DNA of 64,000 bases from Corynebacterium vitaeruminis DSM 20294 (GTDB lineage Bacteria > Actinomycetota > Actinomycetes > Mycobacteriales > Mycobacteriaceae): assembly GCF_000550805.1 (NCBI RefSeq), contig NZ_CP004353.1:1922001-1986000 (forward strand). Direction: 5' to 3'. The notes under the pieces were generated by a model that was not told the DNA's origin, did no database searches, and worked only from the letters and a program-made list of their open reading frames with translations. The position numbers were made by a program, and so were the translations under genes. Every line of letters begins with the position of its first letter. Within the stretch, counting starts at the first letter, position 1. Of this stretch, positions 38,500 to 47,027 are shown piece after piece.

Positions 38500-39441
38500 A
38501 TGACTTCACCTACTGAGACCGGCAAGAAAGTCGTCGTGTTGACCACCGGCGGCACCATCTCGTGCACCGCCGACGACAATGGCGCCCTCATCCCCACCGT
38601 CTCCGGCGAGGAACTCATCGCGCCCATCGCCGAGCGCTTCGCGGGCAACCTCGACATCGAGGTCCGCGAGCTGCACCGGCTCGATTCCTCCTCGATGACC
38701 TTCGCCGACGTCGACGTCGTCACCGAGGCCGCCTTCGCCGCGCTCGAGGATCCCGAGGTCGTGGGGGTCGTGGTCACCCACGGCACCGACTCCATGGAGG
38801 AGACCGCCATCGCGGTGGACACCTTCCACACCGACGAGCGCCCGATCGTGTTCACCGGCGCCCAAAAGCCCCACGGCCACTCGGAGTCCGACGGCCCCAC
38901 CAACCTCTTCGAGGCAGTCATGATCGCCTCCGACACCTCCGCCCGCGGCATCGGCGTGCTCGTCGTCTTCGGCCACGCCGTCATCCCGGCGCGCGGCTGC
39001 GTCAAGTGGCACACCAGCGACGACCTCGCGTTCGCCACCAACGGTCCCGAGGAGCCGCTGCGCGCCGACCCGGTGAAGTATCACCCGCTGGCAGGTACCC
39101 GCGTGGACATCATCCCCGGCTACCCCGGAGCCCCGCGCACCTTCGTCGACGCCGCCATCGCGGCGGGAACCCAGGGAATCGTGGTCGAGGGCATGGGCTC
39201 CGGCAACGTCGGCACCGAGCTGGGCGCGGCGCTCGGCGAGGCGATCGAGAAGGGCATCCCGGTGGTCATGAGCACCCGCGTACCCCGCGGCGAGGTCGCG
39301 GGCGTCTACGGCGGCGCGGGCGGGGGCGCGACGCTGGCCTCCAAGGGGGTCATCGGATCGACCTACTTCCGCTCAGGTCAGGCCCGCGTGCTGCTGGCCA
39401 TCGCCGTGTCCACGGGTGTGCACCCGGCGACACTGTTCTAG
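38500..39441 (+). CDS. ansA: L-asparaginase
   Basis: 313 aa. Hydrolyses asparagine to aspartate and ammonia. The nucleophile region LTTGGTISCTADDNG (T16-T19) and the second catalytic block THGTDSMEET (T96-D97) are intact, with a conserved Lys region AQKPHG. No signal peptide, so probably cytoplasmic. An amino-acid permease of the asparagine/GABA type lies 1.5 kb downstream on the other strand. Confidence 0.93.
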   Translation: MTSPTETGKKVVVLTTGGTISCTADDNGALIPTVSGEELIAPIAERFAGNLDIEVRELHRLDSSSMTFADVDVVTEAAFAALEDPEVVGVVVTHGTDSMEETAIAVDTFHTDERPIVFTGAQKPHGHSESDGPTNLFEAVMIASDTSARGIGVLVVFGHAVIPARGCVKWHTSDDLAFATNGPEEPLRADPVKYHPLAGTRVDIIPGYPGAPRTFVDAAIAAGTQGIVVEGMGSGNVGTELGAALGEAIEKGIPVVMSTRVPRGEVAGVYGGAGGGATLASKGVIGSTYFRSGQARVLLAIAVSTGVHPATLF

Positions 39442-39456
39442 AGGCCGCACGAAACT

Positions 39457-39480
39457 AGCGCTCCTTCGGGGGCGCTTTTC
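39457..39480 (+). terminator. Terminator after the asparaginase gene
   Basis: AGCGCTCC-TTCG-GGGGCGCT followed by TTTT, with a copy of the dispersed element starting in the next bases (CGCTTTTCGACGCCTACGGC, 39480-39499). Confidence 0.85.
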
Positions 39481-39499
39481 GCTTTTCGACGCCTACGGC
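39480..39499 (+). repeat. Dispersed GTCGAC-type element, near-perfect copy
   Basis: Reads CGCTTTTCGACGCCTACGGC right after the asparaginase terminator U-tract. It overlaps the stop codon of dinB on the other strand. Confidence 0.7.
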
Positions 39500-40923
39500 G
39501 TGGTCACCTCGCCCGTTTCACGCTGTTCGTCGCCACCCTCCGGATCCCTCTCAAGCGCCCAGTCAAGGCTCACGAGCGGATTCGCGGGCACAAGCTCGGG
39601 GTCGTCGGCGGCGAAGGTGCGCACCTTCGAGGCGGCAGGGTCGGTGGTGCGGGTCTCGAAGCGCACGGTCACCTTCCCATGCCCGATCCCCTGGATCCAG
39701 CCGTGGCCAAACTCGGGGTGGAAGACGTCTTGGGTCTGCCAGAACGCCGAGGTGGCGTCGCCGGGCGGCTCCTCCTCGGCGGCCCCGGTTTCCTCAATGA
39801 TCGAGGAGCGCACACCCGACTCGTAGTCGCTGTCGGCGACCTGGCGGCGGACCTGCTTGTCCAGCTCCGGGAACAGCACGTCCTGGCGGGCGTCGTCGAG
39901 GCCGGAGTAGCCCACGCCCACCAGCCGGATGGGCCCGACCTCGTCCGGGTAGCGCGCGAGCGATAAGGCGGTGGCCGCCAGCGTCTCGGCGTCGTTGGTC
40001 GCGTACGGCAGGGTCATCGAGCGGGTCTCGCTGTGTAAGTCCTTCAGCCGCAGCTTGAGGGTGACGGTGCGCACCCCTCGGCCGTCGTGAAGCAACCGCT
40101 TCATGGCGCCTTCCGCCGCGCGCCTGATCGCTTGGTCCACCTCGGCGACGGTGCGCAGGTCCTCGGGGTAGGTGTGCTCGGCGCTGATCTGCTTGGCAAT
40201 CGCGCGCGGCGCCACCGGCTTGGTGTCGATGCCCTGGGCGATGAGCCACAACGAGCGGCCGACGGCGTTGCCGAGCGAGATGGACATCTCCTTCTCCGAA
40301 AGCCTGGCGAGGTCGCCGATCGTCTCCACGCCGAGCTGCTTGAGCTTCGCGTGCGTGACCGGCCCCACGCCCCACAACTTGTTCACGCCCAGAGGGTGGA
40401 GGAGCTCCTCGTGTTTGCCGGCGGGGATCACGTAGGTCCCGTCGGGCTTGGCCAGCCCCGAGCCGATCTTGGCGAACTGCCTTCCCGACCCCGCCCCTAC
40501 CGAGCTGGGCAAGCCGGTCTCCTTGAGGATCCGCGCTCGCAGAGCATCGGCGAAGGCGCGCACCTCCTCCGCGCCCGCGCCGACGAGCTCGGGCGGCTCG
40601 AGGAAGCCCTCGTCGACGGAGATCTTCTCCACCACGGGGCTTGCGTCTTCCAGGATCGAAAACACCCGCCGCGAAGCCGCCTGGTACACCGCGAAGCGCG
40701 GCTGGACCACCACTCCTCTAAACCCGATGAGGTTTTTCGCCTGATACATCGGCATCGCCGAGTGCGCACCGAGCGCACGCGCCTCGTAGCTGGCGCCGGC
40801 CACCACAGACCGCCCGCCGAGCCCGCCCACCACGACGGGCCGCCCGCGCAGCGTCGGGCGCGTGAGCTGCTCGCAGGACGCAAAAAACGCGTCCATGTCG
40901 ATGTGTAAGACCCAGCGCTGCAT
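39493..40923 (-). CDS. dinB: DNA polymerase IV (Y family)
   Basis: 476 aa. Lesion-bypass polymerase. The catalytic palm motifs are seen in VLHIDMDAFFASCEQL near the N-terminus and VEKISVDEGFLEP; the helix-hairpin-helix LWGVGPVTHAKLKQLG and little-finger domain follow. The C-terminal 110 aa extend beyond the core polymerase, as in other actinobacterial DinB proteins. The start lies at 40923 (MQRWVLHIDMD). Confidence 0.93.
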   Translation of the reverse strand: MQRWVLHIDMDAFFASCEQLTRPTLRGRPVVVGGLGGRSVVAGASYEARALGAHSAMPMYQAKNLIGFRGVVVQPRFAVYQAASRRVFSILEDASPVVEKISVDEGFLEPPELVGAGAEEVRAFADALRARILKETGLPSSVGAGSGRQFAKIGSGLAKPDGTYVIPAGKHEELLHPLGVNKLWGVGPVTHAKLKQLGVETIGDLARLSEKEMSISLGNAVGRSLWLIAQGIDTKPVAPRAIAKQISAEHTYPEDLRTVAEVDQAIRRAAEGAMKRLLHDGRGVRTVTLKLRLKDLHSETRSMTLPYATNDAETLAATALSLARYPDEVGPIRLVGVGYSGLDDARQDVLFPELDKQVRRQVADSDYESGVRSSIIEETGAAEEEPPGDATSAFWQTQDVFHPEFGHGWIQGIGHGKVTVRFETRTTDPAASKVRTFAADDPELVPANPLVSLDWALERDPEGGDEQRETGEVTTP

Positions 40924-40952
40924 GTATTCAAGGTTAAGGCATGCGCGCTTCT

Positions 40953-40971
40953 TGCTTGTCGACGGCTACGC
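40953..40971 (+). repeat. Dispersed GTCGAC-type element overlapping the permease stop
   Basis: Reads GCTTGTCGACGGCTACGCC. The CTA within it is the stop codon of the permease gene on the minus strand. Confidence 0.55.
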
Positions 40972-42408
40972 CTCGGCGGCCTGCAGTTCGCTCGCGGCGC
41001 GACGCCGCGAGCTGGTGGTCGCAAACCAGCCGATGACGAAGGCCGGGACGAACACGCACACGGCGGTGATCGTGGTGTAGGTGCCGTTGGGATAGTCCAT
41101 GGTCATGAGCACGAGGACGCCGAGCATGAAGGCCAGCACGATGAGGTCCGCCACCGCCCCGCCCGGCGCGCGGTAGGCGTGGCGCCGAACCGAGCCGCGC
41201 CGGGCTGCGCGCAGGTAGCCCAGGTGTGAGAGGGAGATCATGGCCCACATGCACAGGATGCCGATGGCGCCCAGGTTGAGCACGATCTCGAAGGCGTGGC
41301 CGGGGACGATGTAGTTGAGCACCACGCCGAGCACGAAGCAGGCGGTGGTCAGCCAGATCCCGCCGGTGGGCACGCCCTGGGCGGACATGCGGCCCAAGAA
41401 CTTCGGAGCGGAACCGCCCACCGCGAGCGGCTTGAGGATGCGGGCGGTGGCGTACAGGCCCGCGTTGACGGAGGACAGCGCGGCGGTGAGCACCACGAGG
41501 TTCATGATGTCGGCGGCGCCGGGGACACCCAGGGCGTTGAGGAAGGTGACGAACGGGCTCTCGTCGCCGGAGTACGCCGAGGCGGGCAGCACGAGGGCGA
41601 GCAGGAACACTGAGCCGACGTAGAAGAAGATGATGAGCCACACGGTGGTGTTGATCGCCTTGGGGATCTCCTTTTCCGGATCGGCGGTCTCGCCCGCGGT
41701 CACGCCGATCATGTCGATGCCGGCGTAGGCGAACACCACACCCTGGGTCATGACGATGAGCGGCAAGACCCCGTTGGGGAACCAGCCGCCACCCTCGGAC
41801 AGGGTGGAAAGTCCCGGCACGTGGCCCTGAATCGGGTCGCCCTTGACGATGACGATCACCGCGATGACCATGAACACGATGATCGCGGCGACCTTGATGA
41901 AGGCGAACCAGAACTCGGCCTCGCCGAACAGCCGCACGCCGAAGAGGTTGACGCCGACGACCACCACGAGGGCGGCGGCGACCAGCACCCACTGCGGCAC
42001 CGACTGGAACACGTGCCAGAACCGCAGGTACACGGCGATGGCGGTGAGCTCGGCGATGCCGACGGTCACCCACGCGACGAAGTAGATCCACCCCGCGAAG
42101 AACGCCGCCTTCTCGCCCAGGAACTCCCGGCTATACGACGTAAAGGATCCCGACGTCGGGCGATGGACCACCATCTCCCCCAGCGCGCGCAGCATCATGT
42201 AGCCGATGAGACCGCACACTGCGTACACGATCGCAAGCCCCGGACCGCCCGCGTGCAGGCGCCCGCCCGCCCCGAGGAACAGGCCGGTGCCGAGCGCCCC
42301 GCCGAGGGCGATCATCTGGATGTGGCGGTGCTTGAGGTCTTTGCGGTAGCCCGCGACCTCCTGCTCGTGGAGGGCGCCTTGCGTGTCGGGGGTTGCGGTC
42401 TTGCTCAT
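40966..42408 (-). CDS. Amino-acid permease (APC superfamily, AAT family; asparagine/GABA type)
   Basis: 480 aa with twelve hydrophobic segments. The N-terminal KHRHIQMIALGGALGTGLFLGAGG is the family signature, followed by LGEMVVHRPTSGSF. Proton-coupled uptake of an amino acid. The asparaginase gene nearby suggests asparagine, but D-Ala/Ser/Gly or GABA permeases share these motifs. Its stop lies in a copy of the dispersed element. Confidence 0.9.
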   Translation of the reverse strand: MSKTATPDTQGALHEQEVAGYRKDLKHRHIQMIALGGALGTGLFLGAGGRLHAGGPGLAIVYAVCGLIGYMMLRALGEMVVHRPTSGSFTSYSREFLGEKAAFFAGWIYFVAWVTVGIAELTAIAVYLRFWHVFQSVPQWVLVAAALVVVVGVNLFGVRLFGEAEFWFAFIKVAAIIVFMVIAVIVIVKGDPIQGHVPGLSTLSEGGGWFPNGVLPLIVMTQGVVFAYAGIDMIGVTAGETADPEKEIPKAINTTVWLIIFFYVGSVFLLALVLPASAYSGDESPFVTFLNALGVPGAADIMNLVVLTAALSSVNAGLYATARILKPLAVGGSAPKFLGRMSAQGVPTGGIWLTTACFVLGVVLNYIVPGHAFEIVLNLGAIGILCMWAMISLSHLGYLRAARRGSVRRHAYRAPGGAVADLIVLAFMLGVLVLMTMDYPNGTYTTITAVCVFVPAFVIGWFATTSSRRRAASELQAAEA

Positions 42409-42675
42409 GAGGCTCAGCTTAGACAGCTTGGTCTAGCAACTTGAAATCCGTGATCGGTTTTATTCATCGGAAGGGACGAGATTGCCGATGCGGTTTTCTT
42501 TGCCAGAACGGACAGAAGAACGGATCAGTACCTTGGCGATCCTTGCGGTGGGCAATTGATCGACTTCACCCGATAAGTTGGCGGTTATCGGCGCGATAAA
42601 TCGGCGGTTAACTGCCCGATAAATCGGCGGTTAGTGGGGCGATAAATAGACGGTTAGGATGCTAAAGTCTAAGTC
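42409..42675. other. Intergenic region with iterons before the ATPase gene
   Basis: 267 bp of lower-GC sequence between divergent genes. The right half is taken up by four 23-bp-phased repeats; the left half holds the permease promoter. TAAAGT (42663-42668) ends 7 nt before the ATPase ATG and could give a leaderless start. Confidence 0.6.
42571..42656 (+). repeat. Four direct repeats CGATAAATCGGCGGTTA at exact 23-bp spacing
   Basis: Copies start at 42571, 42594, 42617 and 42640. The two central copies are identical over 17 bp (CGATAAATCGGCGGTTA); the outer ones differ at two positions each (CGATAAGTTGGCGGTTA and CGATAAATAGACGGTTA). The 6-nt spacers differ. The array ends just before the promoter of the ATPase gene, so it is most likely a multi-site operator. 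Confidence 0.9.
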
Positions 42676-43947
42676 ATGACCCTAAAATATCCTGCTTCCA
42701 ACGAACACTACCTTCCTCGATACATCGACTTTGAATTAGATGAACTCACTTCCGCGCCCGCCATCGCCATCGACGGCCCCAAAGCCGTGGGAAAGTCAGA
42801 GACCGCTACTAGGCGGGCCGACCGCACATATTTCCTCGACCGCGATAATGAGCGGGAACTGCTACAAGCTGACATGGATGCGCTGCTGTTAAGTGAGGAA
42901 ATCCTCTGCATCGATGAATGGCAGCACCTGCCGTCTGTATGGGATGCGATTAGAAGGAATGTGGATAAGCACGTCAATTCCCGCTATTTACTAACCGGAA
43001 GCGCTACCCCACTTGAAGGAGTGGACACCCATTCTGGTGCCGGACGGGTGATTAGCCTGAGGATGCGACCGCTGGCGCTTTCGGAGCGCGCAGGTATCGA
43101 ACCCACTGTAAGGATCGAGGATCTTTTCACCGGCAAAGCCACCATCACAGGAGCTACCAGCTACTCTTTATCCGATTACTCTCACGCACTATGCGCAACC
43201 GGCCTGCCCGGTGTGTACGAGCAGCCCGCGCGACTACGTCGCCAACTTATCGATGCCTATATCCAAAGGGTCATTGATCGTGACGTACCAGATCAAGGCC
43301 TCATGGTCCGCAAGCCCGAGTCTCTTCGGGCGTGGTGGGCTGCGTATGCAGCCGCATCATCGACGACAACGTCATACATAAAAATCTTGAATGCTGCTTC
43401 ACCCGGAGACTCAGCCAAAATTTCAAAGGATGCGGCCCTAGGCTACAGAGATATTCTCACCAAACTGTGGTTGCTAGAACCTGTCCCGGCATGGTTTCCG
43501 AACCGCACCCCTTTCAAGAGACTCACCGCGGCGCCGAAGCACCAGATTTTTGACCCAGGCATCGCCGCGGCACTTCTCGGACTAACACCGGAAATGCTCG
43601 TTTCCCAAGAATCGGGTTCATGGGAGCTATTTGGACAGCTCTTTGAATCATTGGTCACGCTGACCGTCCGCGCCGCCGGGCAGGCTGCCGAGGCTAAGGT
43701 TTCCCATTTGCGCACGCAAGGCGGGGCTCAAGAAGTCGACCTGATCCTTGAGCGTTACGACGGAAAAGTCGTGGCCTTTGAGGTGAAATTGAAGCCCACC
43801 CCCACAGACAAAGACGTCCGCCACCTCCATTGGTTAGCCGATCAAATAGGCCCACGCCTCGTAGACAAGGTCGTGGTCACCACAGGCACCCACGCTTATC
43901 GACGCCCTGACGGCGTCGCCGTCGTTCCCTTAGCGTTGCTGGGATAG
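42676..43947 (+). CDS. AAA ATPase with DUF4143 domain
   Basis: 423 aa. Walker A GPKAVGKSE (residues 34-42), Walker B ILCIDEWQ (D80, E81), sensor-like LLTGSATP near residue 108 (AAA_14). The C-terminal DUF4143 domain ends with QEVDLILERYDGKVVAFEVKLK, the E-D-ExK arrangement of a PD-(D/E)XK nuclease-like fold. Proteins of this family are widespread accessory genes with no settled role. GC content and codon use are lower than in the neighbours, which suggests transfer. It is monocistronic behind a four-repeat operator. Near its end (43893) the coding sequence contains a diverged GCTTATCGACGCC. Confidence 0.88.
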   Translation: MTLKYPASNEHYLPRYIDFELDELTSAPAIAIDGPKAVGKSETATRRADRTYFLDRDNERELLQADMDALLLSEEILCIDEWQHLPSVWDAIRRNVDKHVNSRYLLTGSATPLEGVDTHSGAGRVISLRMRPLALSERAGIEPTVRIEDLFTGKATITGATSYSLSDYSHALCATGLPGVYEQPARLRRQLIDAYIQRVIDRDVPDQGLMVRKPESLRAWWAAYAAASSTTTSYIKILNAASPGDSAKISKDAALGYRDILTKLWLLEPVPAWFPNRTPFKRLTAAPKHQIFDPGIAAALLGLTPEMLVSQESGSWELFGQLFESLVTLTVRAAGQAAEAKVSHLRTQGGAQEVDLILERYDGKVVAFEVKLKPTPTDKDVRHLHWLADQIGPRLVDKVVVTTGTHAYRRPDGVAVVPLALLG

Positions 43948-44281
43948 CAAGCCAATCATCAAACGAGCACGGCCGACCACTTCTGCGAACGGGAACCAAG
44001 GGTTCCGGTGTACACCGATCTACTCTGTTGGAGAAAGCGAGAGCGACGGTCTTGTTCTTGCGCCGATAAGACTGCGTGCGTAGCCCGCGTTTTTCTCGGG
44101 TGTTGGCCACTTGTCAAGAGAGGAACGGCCAGATTGGACCTTGCTAGCGTCTTGGTTGACAACATGATTCCAAGAATGCACCAGCTAAATGAAAGGATCA
44201 GTCGAAGTGAATCCGATGTGAGAAGACCCCCGAGTTTCGATAACCTGCGGAGATACCATGGCGTGGAGGTTGTGGGTGGAT
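43948..44281. other. Lower-GC intergenic region, no supported gene
   Basis: 334 bp. Short frames on both strands (for example 44008-44325 plus, 43877-44110 minus) lack RBS, family resemblance and codon bias. It may be leftover sequence from an insertion. I see no terminator hairpin with a T-run. Confidence 0.5.
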
Positions 44282-45166
44282 CTATTCGTCCTCAGGTCGA
44301 GCTGCCTCGTTCTTCCGACCGGTGAAGTCGTCCATCGTGGAATTGATCCCGAAGAAATCGGCGACTGCATCAATAATCGGGACCGGCATGGGCCTCATGA
44401 TCTGCGCGAGGCGAACAAAGCCCGGCATGACCCTCATCTGCGTGCCCTTCTCGATGGCGTCGATGACGCTGAGCGCAGCAGATTGTGGCTCCAGGATCGG
44501 GAGAAGGAAGGGAAAGCGGGTCTTTACCCCCTCGAACAGCCCGGTGGAGATGTAATACGGGCAAAAGACCAGCGTGTGAACCTTCGAACCGCGGTGGCGC
44601 AATTCTGCGCGCAAGGACTCCGCGAACCCGACGGAGGCAAACTTCGACGCCGAGTAGTCGGTCTGGCGGGCCACACCGATCAGGCCCGCCGCCGAAGCAA
44701 CGGTGACCACCGAGCCGTAGTCGCGCTCCAGCATCTGGGGCAAGAATTGACGGGTCACCCGATAGTGAGCGATGGTGTTCACCTCAAATGTCCGGCTCAC
44801 ATCCTCATCGGAGAGATCGAGGAAGTCCTTGCCGGTCACGATTCCAGCGTTGTTGATGAGGATGTCCACTCGCCCGAATTCCTTAAGCACATCTGCGGCG
44901 CTGGTCTCTACCTCATCGGACTTGGTCACGTCCACGCCGTATCCGTGCGAAGATGCTCCGAGGGCTTCAACCTCACTCGCTGTAACCTTGGCGGCCTTTT
45001 CGTTGAGGTCCCAGATTAGGACTGCGGTGGCGCCGCGGCGCGCAGCCTCGAGTGCCATGAGTCGGCCAATTCCAGAGCCCGCGCCGGTGATAAGGACCAC
45101 CGAGTCTCGCGTCGTCACTGTGTTGGGCCGCTTGAGTACTTTGTTAAGAAGGTTCACGATTTTCAC
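44282..45166 (-). CDS. Short-chain dehydrogenase/reductase
   Basis: 294 aa classical-type SDR with an N-terminal extension. NAD(P)-binding TGAGSGIG at residues 27-34, DVTKSDE, the NNAG block near residue 105, catalytic Ser in VASAAG and YSASK. The C-terminal region with FFGINSTMDDFTGRK resembles membrane-associated retinol/alcohol-type SDRs. It lies 56 bp after an aldehyde dehydrogenase gene on the same strand, so the pair could oxidise an alcohol to aldehyde and then acid. Substrate unknown. Confidence 0.9.
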   Translation of the reverse strand: MKIVNLLNKVLKRPNTVTTRDSVVLITGAGSGIGRLMALEAARRGATAVLIWDLNEKAAKVTASEVEALGASSHGYGVDVTKSDEVETSAADVLKEFGRVDILINNAGIVTGKDFLDLSDEDVSRTFEVNTIAHYRVTRQFLPQMLERDYGSVVTVASAAGLIGVARQTDYSASKFASVGFAESLRAELRHRGSKVHTLVFCPYYISTGLFEGVKTRFPFLLPILEPQSAALSVIDAIEKGTQMRVMPGFVRLAQIMRPMPVPIIDAVADFFGINSTMDDFTGRKNEAARPEDE

Positions 45167-45222
45167 TCTGTTTCTTGTTTGAATGACGGAGGAGGTCCTG
45201 CCCGGGATTGCTCGTTCGATCC

Positions 45223-46824
45223 CTACTTCTCACCGAAGAGGATGCCGGGGAGAGCCCGTTGCACTCGGACGAAGCCCGTGAGAAGGCGGCTCCAGGCCTT
45301 CTCGCTCATGAACCTTGGTGCCATCACCGGCATGATCCGCTGGGTGGCCGTCACCTGGATATCGGTGTACTTCCTAATACCTTCTATTCCATGGCGGTGC
45401 GACAAGCCCGATTGCTTCACCCCACCCGACGGGGCCTTGATCGAGCCCCAGAGGGCGGCGTAGCCGTCGTTGACATTGACCATGCCGGATCGGATCTGCT
45501 TGGCAACGCGCTCCCCCTCCCGCAGATCGGAGGTCCACACCGATGCGTTGAGACCATAGGGCGTGGCGTTAGCCGCGGCGATGGCTTCTGCATCGGATTC
45601 CACGCGGTAAAGGCTGACCACTGGGCCGAAGGTTTCGTTCCCGAATACTTCCATTTCCTCGGTGACATCCGTGAGCAGGGTGGGGCTAAATCCAAACGGC
45701 CCAGCCTCCGGGACTGGTTTCCCACCGGCGAGGATGCGCGCGCCCTTGGACACGGCTTCATCGACGTGCTCGGACACCTTCTTGAACTGGCTCTCACCGA
45801 TGAGCGGTCCCATGTCCGCTTCCCAGTCCATTGACGCCCGAACCTTCAGCTTTTCTACCCTTCGAACGAGTTCTGGCACGAAGGCATCCCAGATGTCGGT
45901 GTGAACGTAGATCCGCTCAATGGAAATACACAGTTGCCCGCTATTGGAGAAGCACGCCTTCACGGCCCCTGCCGCAGTCTTGGCAATCGGGGCGTCGGCA
46001 CGGACAATCATGGGGTTCTTTCCGCCGAGTTCTGCCGAGACGCCGATGAGATTTCGTCCCGCTCGTTCGGCGATCGCGGCGCCGGTGGCCGAGGACCCGG
46101 TGAACATCACGTAGTCGGATGCATCGATCATGGGATTTCCCAGGGTGGATCCGGCCCCAAGGACGATCTGGAACAGGTCACGTGGGAAGCCAGCGCGCTC
46201 AAGAAGAACCTTCACCGCCAGCGCGGTGTAGGGAGTAAGGGAATCCGGCTTGATCACTATGGCGTTTCCGGCCATGATCGCTGCCAGCGCGTCCGAGGCG
46301 GTGAGCGTGAGCGGATAGTTCCACGGAGAGATCACGGCTATCACCCCCTTGGGGTGATAGCTCACCGTCGCGGTGGTCAGCAACGGGACGGCACCGGGTA
46401 CCCTGCGATCGCCTAGCGCAGAGCGTGCGGTGCGGGCATAGAAGCGGGCGTTGATGGCCACATCCGCTACTTCCTCGAAGGCGCTCGCTCGAGACTTGGC
46501 CGTCTCCCACTGAATGAGGTCCAGCATGGCCTCGCGCTCTTCCAAGAGCAGATCGTGAAACCTCAGCATGAGGTCACGGCGGGTGGCAAAAGACGTCTCC
46601 TCCCAACGGCGTTGGATGTCTCGTGCGTGATCGAAGACCTCAGCGATCTGTTCCGCCGGCGTTAGCGGAAGGGTTCCCATCTCCGTGCCGGTGAGCGCCG
46701 CGGCGTGCGACCGTCGTTCCCGTGAATCCGCCTTCGCCACGAGCTCCTCAGGACGCGGTACCAAATGGGCGAGTGCGGCTCGTCCTCGATCATTCAGCGC
46801 GGATGCATTGTCTACTCGTGCCAT
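45223..46824 (-). CDS. Aldehyde dehydrogenase (succinate-semialdehyde-dehydrogenase-like)
   Basis: 533 aa. NAD(P)-binding VISPWNYPLTLT and FTGSSATG; catalytic Glu in SAELGGKNP and nucleophile Cys in NSGQLCISIERI; C-terminal GVKQSGLSHRHG. The overall look is GabD2/SSADH of actinobacteria, but long-chain aldehydes are equally possible given the SDR partner. AAAGGAG lies 5 nt before the ATG at 46824; an in-frame ATG at 46842 has no RBS. Probably a two-gene operon with the SDR. Confidence 0.92.
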   Translation of the reverse strand: MARVDNASALNDRGRAALAHLVPRPEELVAKADSRERRSHAAALTGTEMGTLPLTPAEQIAEVFDHARDIQRRWEETSFATRRDLMLRFHDLLLEEREAMLDLIQWETAKSRASAFEEVADVAINARFYARTARSALGDRRVPGAVPLLTTATVSYHPKGVIAVISPWNYPLTLTASDALAAIMAGNAIVIKPDSLTPYTALAVKVLLERAGFPRDLFQIVLGAGSTLGNPMIDASDYVMFTGSSATGAAIAERAGRNLIGVSAELGGKNPMIVRADAPIAKTAAGAVKACFSNSGQLCISIERIYVHTDIWDAFVPELVRRVEKLKVRASMDWEADMGPLIGESQFKKVSEHVDEAVSKGARILAGGKPVPEAGPFGFSPTLLTDVTEEMEVFGNETFGPVVSLYRVESDAEAIAAANATPYGLNASVWTSDLREGERVAKQIRSGMVNVNDGYAALWGSIKAPSGGVKQSGLSHRHGIEGIRKYTDIQVTATQRIMPVMAPRFMSEKAWSRLLTGFVRVQRALPGILFGEK

Positions 46825-46835
46825 GGGAGCTCCTT

Positions 46836-46894
46836 TTGCCAATTGCCCTTCGTTTATTCGAGGGTACCCGTGACTCGTAATCTCTTATTGGCAA
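46836..46894. promoter_or_regulatory. Inverted TTGCCAAT / ATTGGCAA pair before the aldehyde dehydrogenase
   Basis: Perfect 8-bp arms at 46836-46843 and 46887-46894. The right-hand arm lies in the likely promoter and the left-hand arm next to the RBS. It could be a two-site operator. Confidence 0.35.
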
Positions 46895-46953
46895 ACGAGC
46901 AATGCGCGTCCGACGTTCGCCGAGTGGTTCCGTGCGGGTTCTCCCATGAGGAA

Positions 46954-46987
46954 AGCCCGTTCCCCGCAGCGCTGCGGGGAACGGGCT
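46954..46987 (-). terminator. Terminator of ileS, 34-bp perfect palindrome
   Basis: AGCCCGTTCCCCGCAGC is followed directly by its own reverse complement, then TTTCC on the minus strand. It sits 40 bp beyond the ileS stop. Confidence 0.88.
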
Positions 46988-47005
46988 CAAGGTCAGCCAC
47001 CATTG

Positions 47006-47017
47006 GCCGTCGACAAG
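47006..47017 (-). repeat. Dispersed GTCGAC-type element (core only)
   Basis: The minus strand reads GCTTGTCGACGGCC, between the ileS stop and its terminator. Confidence 0.45.
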
Positions 47018-47027
47018 CGGCGAAAGC

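Noticed and set aside
42571..42656. CRISPR array
   Set aside because: Only four units with 6-nt spacers; CRISPR spacers are about 30 nt, and no cas gene is near. The pattern is that of operator iterons.
43877..44325. Small frames on both strands after the ATPase gene
   Set aside because: No RBS, no conserved look and no codon bias; treated as non-coding remnant.
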